Assembly (NCBI GenBank): GCA_030248215.1 | Contig: JASANG010001107.1 | Span: forward strand, 434,001 to 498,000 | From: Enoplolaimus lenunculus | Lineage: Eukaryota; Nematoda; Enoplea; Enoplida; Thoracostomopsidae | Length of the DNA: 64,000 nt | Reading direction: 5' to 3' | Shown: positions 37,101 through 45,186 of the stretch, one piece after another | Numbering within the stretch: position 1 is the stretch's first letter | How the letters are laid out: every line of letters starts with the position of its first letter | The notes under the pieces: generated by a model | What the model saw: only the letters and a program-made list of their open reading frames with translations | The model's database searches: none | Told to the model about the DNA's origin: nothing | Program-made: the position numbers and the translations under genes

Positions 37101-38372
37101 ACTTTCTACTCATCAGGGTGCGGCGACCGGATGCCAAATACTGAGGGAGCCGGAGCCTGGCACGATGAATAAAATTTCGCGATGAATAGCAAATATTCTT
37201 AAGACACACAAGAAATTATAAAAAACACAAAAAAACTACGAAAAAGCATTAGAAATAATTTATTTTGAAATTTTTCTATTTTTTCGGTGAGACCAAAAGT
37301 TGACATAGACCGAGACATTTCATGCCGGGTCTCCACTCATTCCTGGCTCGTATTTAGGCTATTTCGATTAGACTCAGGTTTAGTTATAGTCCCATTTTTA
37401 CGCTAAAGTTTAGGCTTAGCCTTACGATAATAGAAATATGCTGATATTCTGTAAGTTAATCAGTTCGATGGTACTTGGCATAAATACGAATGATGGTATA
37501 AATTTTTTGAAGTTTTTAAAAATAAATCCGGCAAGTTAAAATACCGGAGCCGAATGTCGATTTTTTGCGCACCTTGCTACACATGTCTAGCCAAAACATC
37601 CCGTGCCACAATTTAGCCAGAATCCGAATGCAGCACAGTAAGTTTATTACATTGCCATACGCAAAATGTCGCGTGACGCGATATGGCAAACAACAGACGC
37701 ATTAGCAGTAACTTCACAACGTGGGAGTATCAAGAAAATGTCGCGTGACGCGATATGACAAAAACGGTACCGTGCTCATAGGTACATGCTTATGCAAAAG
37801 GTACATAAAACTTAAAGTTTAGACGTACTAAAAACAACAAATGATGTGTAAGTATATGTGGTGCAATGTGCATACGGTAGGTTGCAAACGAAATTCCGAT
37901 TCATTTAAAAATTCTGGTCTAACCAGTTCCAATTATGCGTTAACGAATCCATAAGTTTATTCAGTCGGAAACAATTTTTTAATTTCATGTTTGTTCTGTT
38001 ACACTACGCAAGTAATACAAACAAAAGTTCTAAGGACTTCAAAAGGCTAAATGATACAAAACAAACACTAACGCTGATGTGATCGGCTCTTTTTGTATGC
38101 AATGAATTTTCAATATATATATACATATATATATATAAAATTGTTCCAATGATATATTTCTGCAAATATGAATTCATGTGCGAATTTGCTGCTCTGATTT
38201 TGCTTCATATATAATGTACGTATAATCCAGTTCCATTATGCATCCCGCAAAATACGCTGTTATTTAAACTTATAAAGACTTTAGCCTAAACATTTACTTT
38301 ATCAAGGCACATCAATTCCTCCATCGGGTAAACTGTCTTGCCACATTCTGGACGAGCACAAACCTTGTTCAT
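28126..38372 (-). CDS. LASP1: LIM and SH3 domain protein (LASP/lasp-1), actin-associated
   Basis: Nine exons join in frame on the minus strand: 38298-38372, 36547-36641, 33890-33974, 32765-32869, 32385-32490, 31020-31187, 29612-29704, 28936-29207 and 28126-28254, giving 375 residues. The N-terminal LIM domain (5-58) shows [13 protein letters not shown] and [10 protein letters not shown]. Its first zinc pair is C-x4-C (CARPEC) rather than the usual C-x2-C. Two nebulin-type repeats follow (about 84-140; [24 protein letters not shown]), then a Gly/Gln linker with a long polyQ tract (about 246-310). A C-terminal SH3 ends it ([19 protein letters not shown] ... GMLPANYV). LASP proteins bind F-actin through the nebulin repeats and work at focal contacts and muscle dense bodies (family knowledge). 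Human LASP1 is 261 residues; the excess is the Gln-rich linker. Exon 6 and 7 donors (GTGATC, GTATTG) are weak but are the ones that keep frame. Confidence 0.94.
30104..30471. mobile_element. hAT-type MITE, family E (TAGGGATGTG ends), in LASP intron 6
   Basis: A 368-bp element starting TAGGGATGTGCCGATACC and ending with the inverse of TAGGGATGTGTCGATTAATC. It is flanked by exact CCAAAAAT duplications (30096-30103 and 30472-30479). The subterminal regions repeat TGCCGATGCCGAT. A truncated relative is at 61034-61290. Confidence 0.93.
34085..34575 (-). mobile_element. hAT transposase remnant, GGTCTCGG family, in LASP intron 2
   Basis: The minus strand starts with CAGGGACGGGCGGTGTCGG at 34575. 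Within 40 bases it reads into [20 protein letters not shown], then [12 protein letters not shown], a hAT C-terminal dimerisation domain (34430-34537). The plus strand at 34277-34380 encodes a stretch with LDP and YYDDRRKM that could be upstream transposase in the opposite orientation, implying an internal inversion; this part is weak. No left terminus was identified. Confidence 0.7.
34795..35219. mobile_element. hAT-type MITE, GGTCTCGG family, in LASP intron 2
   Basis: A 425-bp element with ends CAGGGATGTGCGGTCTCGG on both strands. Flanks CTCCACAT and TTCCACAT match at 7 of 8 positions. The right subterminal region repeats GACCGAGACCAGTTAAATC. No transposase piece was seen in it. Confidence 0.9.
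35682..36057. mobile_element. hAT-type MITE, TTCGGATTCGG family, in LASP intron 2
   Basis: A 376-bp element beginning CAGGGCGGCAACAAAGG. Its inverted right end is AGTAGGGGCACCAAATCC. It is flanked by exact CTTTGCTA duplications (35674-35681 and 36058-36065). The subterminal regions repeat TTCGGATTCGG. A decayed relative is at 3250-3488 and a fragment is near 1712-1795. Confidence 0.88.
36792..37346. repeat. Probable diverged GGTCTC-family element in LASP intron 1
   Basis: CAGAGATGTCCGCGGCCGAG at the left and the inverse of CAGGAATGAGTGGAGACCCGG at the right are loosely inverted. The interior has CCGGAGCC and AGACCGAGAC pieces and a separate CAGGGTGCGGCGACCGG. Termini and duplications are not clean, so the boundaries are approximate. 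A 150-codon minus-strand open frame here matches nothing recognised. Confidence 0.4.
37663..37763. repeat. Direct repeat of a palindromic TCGCGTGACGCGA motif in LASP intron 1
   Basis: AAAATGTCGCGTGACGCGAT followed by ATGGCAAA at 37663 recurs at 37735 as the same 20 bases then ATGACAAA. The two are 72 bases apart with one mismatch. The core TCGCG-TGA-CGCGA is a perfect inverted repeat and unusually GC- and CpG-rich for this window. Confidence 0.85.
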
Positions 38373-38742
38373 TACCGTTGCTTTGAACACAATGTTATTA
38401 TACCGATAGAAAATTATACAGTATACGTATTATATAAATATTATGTCGTAGTCTATATTCACCGTTCTTTCTGTATTAAACTACTGCCAGAAACTAAATT
38501 AACTCACCTAAAATGTTTACACCGGAACATTATTGGCAGTAAGTCTGTCTTTCAAAAAGACCAGCCAGGAAATTTTTTTACACAATCTTTACTAGTCTCA
38601 ATGCTTCTTGAGATATCAAACAGCGTACTTTGGTTTAACGCAACGTGTCATTTTTCAACAAAAACATGTTTTCCTAGCAATAAAACAGCAGTAAACATTG
38701 AATAGCCATAACTGTAAATACTGTAAGAGGTAACACAGTAAC
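38373..38742 (-). promoter_or_regulatory. LASP1: LASP upstream region
   Basis: The 370 bases between the LASP start codon and the next transposon are AT-rich and should hold the 5' UTR or promoter if exon 1 is the first exon. A further untranslated upstream exon cannot be excluded. No specific promoter element stands out. Confidence 0.3.
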
Positions 38743-39383
38743 CCGGAAGGGCGGCCTCGGCAAGTCTCGGGATTCTGCTAGTCTCGGTCTCGCTTTTTTC
38801 AGTCTCGGTCTCGCTTTTTTCAGTCTCGCTCAGTGGTTTGCAAATCGAGACCAAAGCGGAGAAAAAGCGATTAAGCAATCAGAATCATTTCTTTGGATTG
38901 TAGCTTCGGCCCGAAGGTACTTGCGCATTTCGCCTACCAACACAGACAGCGAACGATTGTGGTACACCGGTATCTGGTTAAACAGCGATCTGAGAAACAG
39001 AATGCCCCCTCCGGTTACCCAAAATTGTATTTTGGAAAGGAAACCCAAAACACTTTGATTTTATTGCGACAAAGCAAAAATAGTTGCATTTTCGCGTTTA
39101 AAAAATTATGGGTCATCCGCATTTATAACGTCACGCTACATTAAAAAATTTTCCTGTCTATCGGTTTTCCCAGCAGCAAAACAACACAATAGCTCTGATT
39201 TACGGACAATAGCTCTGAAATACGGATTGTACCGAGGGTATTTTGAGACAATGGGATTTGCCCCGAGTTCGTTGCAAGGTTATTTTCGGTGGCGGTTAAA
39301 AACTAACCGAGTGCGAGACCAAAACTCTCCGTCGCGGCAGGTTGGGTCTCGGTCTGGCTTTTTGACCGAGATCACCCATCCGG
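38743..39383 (+). mobile_element. hAT derivative, GGTCTCGG family, with plus-strand transposase remnant
   Basis: Ends CCGGAAGGGCGGCCTCGG and, inverted, CCGGATGGGTGATCTCGG. An 11-bp AGGTAACACAG lies just outside both ends (38728-38738 and 39386-39396). The plus strand at about 38905-39005 reads ARRYLRISPTNTDSERLW and SDLRNRMPP, a hAT dimerisation-domain fragment. It is oriented opposite to the 556-1172 copy. Confidence 0.75.
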
Positions 39384-39410
39384 ATAGGTAACACAGATGG
39401 TTGACATAAT

Positions 39411-39480
39411 GCCGAGATAGCTCAGTTGATAAGAGCTTTGGCCCATGCCGAAGACCGCAGGTTCGAAACCTGTTGTGTTC
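39411..39480 (+). ncRNA. tRNA-like sequence (tRNA pseudogene or SINE head)
   Basis: A-box-like TAGCTCAGTTGATAAGAGC and B-box GGTTCGAAACC are spaced as in a tRNA. The D-arm (GCTC/GAGC) and T-arm (GCAGG/CCTGT) can pair. The anticodon arm pairs only with a six-base loop, and the acceptor stem is mostly mismatched. A working tRNA is therefore unlikely. Confidence 0.6.
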
Positions 39481-39494
39481 AATTCTTTCGAGTA

Positions 39495-40459
39495 TAGGGA
39501 TAGGTGGTATTGGTCCCGGAAAGTCTCGGGATTTGGCTGGTCTCGGTCTCGCTATTCTTGGGTCTCGGTGGCTTGCAAAACCAGACCAAAGAGGTGAAAA
39601 AGCGATAAACATTTGATATTAGCTGAGCTAGTTAGAGTTGACGAAAAGACGATAATTATTAATAAAGTCGCATGTTCCCTCAAAGTGATTATCTTACCAC
39701 ATTATGATATGGATGGCTAAGATTTAGGTTTACACAAGAGCTTTTCGCACAGTTGATCACCAAGTAATTTTTCCAATAACATTGGCACTTAAGGTCGCAT
39801 ATAATCCGCTTAAGTTCAGTTTCATATGTGCGCAACGTCTGATATAATTGGATGTGTACGTTTTTAATCGTTGAATTTGTGCCACAATTCCTAAGTGGTA
39901 AATAAAGTAAAAAATACACAAGTTTTGGCGGCTATTAATTAGTTTAATTATATGAATTAAACTGAAATTCAGAGCAAATAAAAATGTTCAAAACTTTTGC
40001 TAGAAAAGGTCTCGGAAGGTTGGGTCTCGGTCTCAGTCTCAGTTTCGGTCTCGGTCTCAGCGTCTGTCTCGGCCTCGGTCTCAGTCTTGTGATAAGTCGG
40101 GTACGCTATGGTACGACGGTTTTTAGTTCTGAGTGCTCAGCAGCTGAAGATGAGGGACGCTCTCAGGAGGTTTCGAACTCGGTCGACATATTATCAGTGC
40201 AGCGCACTATCCACTGAGCCACGCCGCCTAACAATCAACTGCTGAGTTTTTCTGTTTTCCTGCCTTATAAGAACCTCAACATTATACACATGTATCTTGG
40301 TTCTTGAATGTTTTTACTGCTGCTGCATATGAAGGCACTACATATGCAGTAGTGATGTTAACCGATGTGAAGCATCAGCATGAGTTTATTACTTGTCTCT
40401 GTGCATCCGCATGTCACAAGTCTCGCTCTCGCTTTTTTGACCGAGACCGCCAATTCCTG
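39495..40459. mobile_element. Long GGTCTCGG-family hAT derivative
   Basis: Left end TAGGGATAGGTGGTATTGG; inverted right end CAGGAATTGGCGGTCTCGG. Subterminal tracts of TCTCGG hexamers (GGTCTCGGTCTCAGTCTCAG and similar, 40006-40095) are unusually long. The interior includes a minus-strand tRNA-like sequence (40150-40228) and no recognisable transposase. The termini are diverged and the flanks do not match. Confidence 0.6.
40150..40228 (-). ncRNA. tRNA-like sequence on minus strand
   Basis: Reading from 40228 on the minus strand: GGCGGCGTGGCTCAGTGGAT, then AGTGCGCTGCA, and later GAGTTCGAAACCTC. The A-box (TGGCTCAGTGG) and B-box (GTTCGAAAC) are clear. The anticodon and acceptor stems pair poorly, so this looks like a pseudogene or SINE-derived piece inside a hAT derivative. 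Confidence 0.55.
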
Positions 40460-41239
40460 TCCACTATTCTAACTAACATAATACATACATACATTACATT
40501 GTCCACAAGACCGTGTCAGAACTGCACAGTGGGACGACAATACTCCGAAATACTGCGAATCGCGACCGTATGACTATAGCGGATATTAAGCAGGAACCGA
40601 ATAGCCCAATATTAAGCAGGAACAGAATAGCCATTTGATCTCTGTTCGCACCCTGTTCCTTGTATACGCATATGGTATCATGCACCTTTCTCCAAGTTAT
40701 CGTTTACAAAAACCTCATTACATTAACTTACACAGTTAAATTATAACACTAGCTACGTCTGTCAAGTCAGTCGAATAGAATCGGAATAACAGGGTAAAGC
40801 AAAAATTATATAGTTCAAACTTAAACTACAAAACAGTTGCTCAATGTATCCCAATAACTATTAAACAGTTGCCAAAATCTGCTTTTAGCTTTTTTAACAA
40901 ATCTCGGCAGTCTAAAGTTCAAAACTCACACAAGTCAACTCAGACTCTGGCAAAATCACCAAACTACTCAACACTTTAATACACAAGTTTGACAAATCTT
41001 AAACTCAAACTGTTCAATACTCCAGTTAACCTTTTACGGGATACGGGGTTGAAAGTCAATTTCCTGCTAATGTTAGATCTAAAAGTATAGGTCCGCTTGC
41101 GCCCAAAACGCAGAGTACAACCTGAGGTAGAAACAATCGAATCCGATTAACAAATTTTAACCAGCGCTGGAGCCAAACTTAAAATTTTGATAACAGAAAC
41201 ATTGAATTCGCAAATTTAAACAGCTTTACTTCAGCTAGT
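40460..41239. other. Gene-free stretch
   Basis: No open frame of note. A 26-bp tandem duplication (ATATTAAGCAGGAACCGAAT, then AGCCCA) lies at about 40582-40633. The rest is AT-rich unique-looking sequence. Confidence 0.5.
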
Positions 41240-42800
41240 ACTATAAACCAGTCCTAGTGGGACTACATGTTTTGAGCGAAGGTCGAACACACGTAACTAA
41301 TTAAGCTAATATGCAAATTATTTATTAGCTAACAATTCATTTATCGGTTTTGGAGGTTTGTAAACAATTTATTCAGATTTCTCGCACACAAAAACCCTTC
41401 AGTAACCCAAATAATTAGTGAGATATTGCAAAAACGCCTACTTTAGGCTTATCAGTTAAGCTTGTTTGCAAATTATCTATTAGCTAACTTCTCAATTATC
41501 GGTTTTAGAGGTTTGTAAACAACAGATTACTCGCACCCGAAAACCTTCATTGACCCTAATAATTATTGAAATATTTTAAAAAGTCCGAATTTTGCCTTGT
41601 CAGTTTAATCTAATATGCAAATTAGCAATCAGCTATTAGCTTTTATTCAAATATCGGTTTTGCAGGTTTGTAAACAATTTATTCAAATTCTTCGCACCCA
41701 GAAACCCTTTAGTGCTGGAATTAGATTACTTTTAACCCTAATATTTTTTTGAAATACTGTAAAAAGTCCTAATTCAGGCTTATATATAAATTACTGTACT
41801 GACCCTAATAAGAGGGGTGGGTAATACGAGGGGGGTCCTCATTTTGGGTCCGAATCAATAGGAGTCCGTATCCCTAATAAGAGTCCGTAAGCGGATAGAG
41901 TCCCTAAACCGTAATTAGAGTCCATAAAGGTCTATTAACCCTAGTTGTAGCACATAAATGACTCCAGGACCAAATAATTTGAGTTGGAAACTTTAAAGCC
42001 TACTTAAATTTTGAAAGTATATTCCTAATTATAACGTTCTATTATCGCCCAAACTATTGCAACGAGACAAATATATGTTTACTTCAACGGATAGTTGCAG
42101 TACCGGATATATATCAGTAACGAAGGGCGGCGGAGCGTGGGTTAAAAATAAATAACAATCCGTAACCGAATAACAAGGGGGATACCCTCTGAAGAGGCCA
42201 AATAAATAGCAGTCCCCCCTCTTATTTGGGTCAATACAGTATGTTAATATGCAAATTATCTATCAGCTAATTCATTTATCGGTTTTGGATGCTTGTAAAC
42301 AATTTATTAAGATTCCTCGCACCCAGAAGCCTTTCAGTAACCCAAATAATTAGTGAAATATTGTAAAAACGCCTAATTTAGGCTTATCAGTTATGCTTGT
42401 TTGCAAATTATCTGTTAGCTAACTTCTCAATTATCGGTTTTAGAGGTTTGTAACCAACATATTTTCCCAGAAACCCTTTAGTGCTGGAATTAGATTGTTT
42501 TAACCCTAATAATAATTGAAATACTGAAAAAAGTCCTAATTCAGGCTTTTAAATTATGTTAATATGCAAATTTTCTATTAGCTAACTACTCAGTTATCGG
42601 TTTTGGAGGTTTGTAAACAATCTATTCCGATTCCTCCAGTCGTAGTGGGACTACATGTATTGAGCGGAGCTCGAGCACACGTAAGCAGTAAATAAGCTAA
42701 TGTGCAAATTAGTTATTAGCTAATTGCTTTGGATGCTTGTAAACAATTTATTCAGATTCCTCGCACAAAGCCCTTCAGTAACCCAAATAATTAGTGAAAT
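41240..42800 (+). repeat. ~155-bp satellite-like tandem array, interrupted by a MITE
   Basis: At least seven units share TTATCGGTTTTGGAGGTTTG then TAAACAATTTATTC, a CTAATATGCAAATTA block and AATAATTAGTGAAATATTG. Landmark positions are near 41341, 41498, 41651, 42278, 42430, 42592 and 42728, giving a period of roughly 152-162 bp outside the insertion. Some units carry CAGTCCTAGTGGGACTACAT (41256 and 42638), suggesting a higher-order repeat. Inverted solo units lie at 12715-12860. Confidence 0.88.
41794..42239. mobile_element. Tc1/mariner-type MITE inside the satellite
   Basis: A 446-bp element with inverted ends CTGTACTGACCCTAATAAGA and CTGTATTGACCCAAATAAGA, each followed by GGGG. It is flanked by TA on both sides, the target duplication expected of Tc1/mariner-like elements. 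The interior is rich in GAGTCCGTA/GGGTCC pieces and has no coding frame. Satellite sequence resumes directly on either side. Confidence 0.88.
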
Positions 42801-42819
42801 ATTGTAAAAACGCCTTAAA

Positions 42820-43062
42820 CCCAAAATCCCCCTTCGACCATATCCCGAAACCCCAAAGTCCCAAAATCCCTCCATCAACCATACCCAAAATACCGCCTTC
42901 AACCATGTTCCAATATCCCACCTTCCCCACATGCCAAAATACCAAAATTCCGAAACCCCAACTTCGACCATATTCGGAATGCCAAAATGCCGCCTTCGAC
43001 CATATCCCGTAATCCCAAAATACCACCTTCGACCATATACCGACATCTCAAAATCCCAAACC
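42820..43062 (-). repeat. Degenerate ~35-bp minisatellite
   Basis: Repeated CCGCCTTCGACCATATCCCG / AATCCCAAAAT units, about seven copies with variation. Several frames stay open across it (up to 118 codons, minus strand) and give repetitive G/W/F-rich translations. These are a consequence of the repeat, not a gene. Confidence 0.8.
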
Positions 43063-43119
43063 TTACCTTCCACCATACCACAAACTCTTGTGATGGGATG
43101 GTGGGATTTTGGGATGGCA
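43063..43119. repeat. 57-bp hairpin sequence, copy 1
   Basis: Begins TTACCTTCCACCAT and ends GGATGGTGGGATTTT then GGGATGGCA. CCACCAT...ATGGTGG can fold as a stem. It matches 43434-43490 at 53 of 57 positions. Confidence 0.75.
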
Positions 43120-43309
43120 TCAAAGTTGACATGGGCCTTCCCTCTACTATTACATACTTCTTTAAATCTTTAAGTGATTGCTAGATCTATTTGAGATTTT
43201 TTAGTTTCTCTATGATGCAACTTTTCTGATGAGCGCAAATGATCATCTTAAACTTGCAAATGCAATGACTGTCATTCCAACCCGCAAACCGCATAGATGT
43301 CTGCCCTTA

Positions 43310-43715
43310 TGGTAGGTAGCACCTGTAATTACATCTTGGACTAGCTCACGGCACAATTCTTTTTCTGCTACAAGTGCACGATTTGTGACTAGTTGCTACG
43401 TTAATGCCATAGTATGTTTTGCTGCCGACAATCTTACCTTCCACCATGCCACAAATTCTTGTGATGGGATGGTGGGATTTTGTGACGGCAGATACGATTA
43501 GCTGATGCAAATACTCTTTTCTAATTGGCTAAGTAATCGCTACCTGTTGGTAACCGCAGTTTGTTTTGCTAAAGCTAAGTGAAACCTTTCAGGATTACGA
43601 CTATCAATTAACCAATCAGAAAACGAATAGTTTTATTAAACATAATATTCCGCTTTGTACTACCCCCAATTCAGAATTGGGCTGAATTCAGACTTGGGCT
43701 GCGACATATGTACTC
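43310..43715. mobile_element. Long-TIR MITE, family F, copy 1
   Basis: Aligns with 58930-59275: AATTACATCTTGGACTAGC, GTTAATGCCATA, TAATCGCTACCTGTTGG, CAGGATTACGACTATCA, AACCAATCA, and the end GACTTGGGCTGCGACATATG. A 57-bp hairpin sequence (43434-43490) interrupts the alignment and is absent from the other copy. Confidence 0.75.
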
Positions 43716-45186
43716 AGTAGCATAAACATCTATTGTTAATCGGCAAAAAAACAGTTTTTTGGTTAAGTTTTATTGCTAAGCTAAATTTTAATTAGCCCGC
43801 GAGCACAAACGTTTCATAGGATTCGAAACACTGCGTCAACATAGTGGTAGAAGCATTGTTTAAGCAGGCGAAAACTACCGTTGTCGTTGGAGTACAATAG
43901 AAAATTCAACAAATTTTTAAATCTAAAAGAGTCGTTAAAGTTTAAAATAAAAAATCGTCAACTTTAAAGCAGCATTACGCGAAAACGTAAATTTTAGGTA
44001 ATCGTTTATAAAGTCGTCCTATTGGACATTTGTGTTTTAGCGTTGTTTTTTGCTCACTCCAGTCTAAATATACATCATTAAGAAATATGTGTTCGGCTAC
44101 AAGTTCGGCTTAATTACGTCATCGAATTTGGGACGCAGTCGTTTTTCGAATTTCTCATACCTTAGCAACAACAAGACGGACCTAACTATTTTTGGAAATT
44201 TGTTTCGCTTGACACAGCAAAACTCTAGGCGCACTTTTGAATGTCATCAAATTCTGGCCGTATCAGCCTTCGGCCCATGTTAAGCTTTAGAGTGATTTTG
44301 CTTTGGCTTAGGCTTAGGCTTAGCTTTATATTTACGTTTTAGGCTTAGCCTTTGGAATAATGCTTGTACTAATGCCACCGTGTCCCGTAAATGACTCGGT
44401 GAGGTGAGAAGCCGTGGGAATCCGCGGGTCAAATGATACCGCGGCAAGTTTTTGGCGGAGTATTTTCGTGACCGGTGATGCATGCAATTCTTTCCCCATA
44501 TAAAAATTCTTTCCTTCACTGAGTCATTGCAAGTAGTATCTTCTTTTACGACATCAATCTAGGTTTTTCTCCGAAGAAACACATTTGGTTTGGTAACGTT
44601 ATATTGCTGATATATATAATCACACAAAAAACCGTTTCAATATACCCCTTAGCGTAAATTTTGCTGCCGAAGCGGTTGCTGATCATTTCAAAAGAGTTGT
44701 ATCGTATATCTTTAAGTAGGTATAGGGAATTAAGCCAATAGCATTACGAATAGTTTACTACATCGGCTCGGCTGGGAGACACTTCGCGAGATGTAGGCTG
44801 TGACAAAGGCAGAAGGGCAATTCGCCGCCCATCGTTATACTTAGGCTTACGCCTAGGCATAGGATGACGTTTAGGTTTATACTTAGATTTATTAATAGGC
44901 TTTAGGACGCTGTTGAGCGACAAACTGTCGGGCGACGAATTGTCGTAGTTTCACGGCAAAGGCTGCGAATAGTTGGTTGACGTAACTGAAGCTTTTGTTA
45001 TGCATGATCGATGATGTTTATTATTGGGAATAAAAGAGCTCAGGGCAAAGCGTAATTTTCCAACAACGATTTTTAAACTCTTCCTGGTACACGATATCTT
45101 TTTCAAATATCTTCGGCGTAGTAAAAAATTGTTATCTTTGCACAAATGTGGTAATTCTTTCAGTATAATTAAAGTAGTAATAAACA
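43716..45186. other. Gene-free stretch upstream of the secreted-protein gene
   Basis: AT-rich with no supported exon. At 44272 a GGCCCATGTTAAGC sequence resembles the GGCC-ended elements. It is followed by GGCTTAGGCTTAGGCTTAGC (44305-44324) and a second TTTAGGCTTAGCC tract, but the right terminus is unclear (perhaps near 44382). Another degenerate TTAGG region lies at 44838-44910. Confidence 0.45.
44272..44382. repeat. Telomere-type tract in a possible GGCC-ended element
   Basis: GGCCCATGTTA at the left, three TTAGGC hexamers at 44305-44323, a further TTTAGGCTTAGCC, and a weak inverted end TACTAATGCC at 44373-44382. The boundary call is tentative. Confidence 0.45.

Noticed and set aside
36757-37209. 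150-codon minus-strand frame in LASP intron 1
   Set aside because: It overlaps a diverged repeat, is low-complexity hydrophobic in the middle and has no domain or splice evidence.
38110-38140. AT-repeat tract as a functional element
   Set aside because: A short (AT)n microsatellite with no associated structure.
42720-43184. Several overlapping 62-118-codon frames on both strands
   Set aside because: They are translations of a ~35-bp degenerate minisatellite and are open in multiple frames at once.
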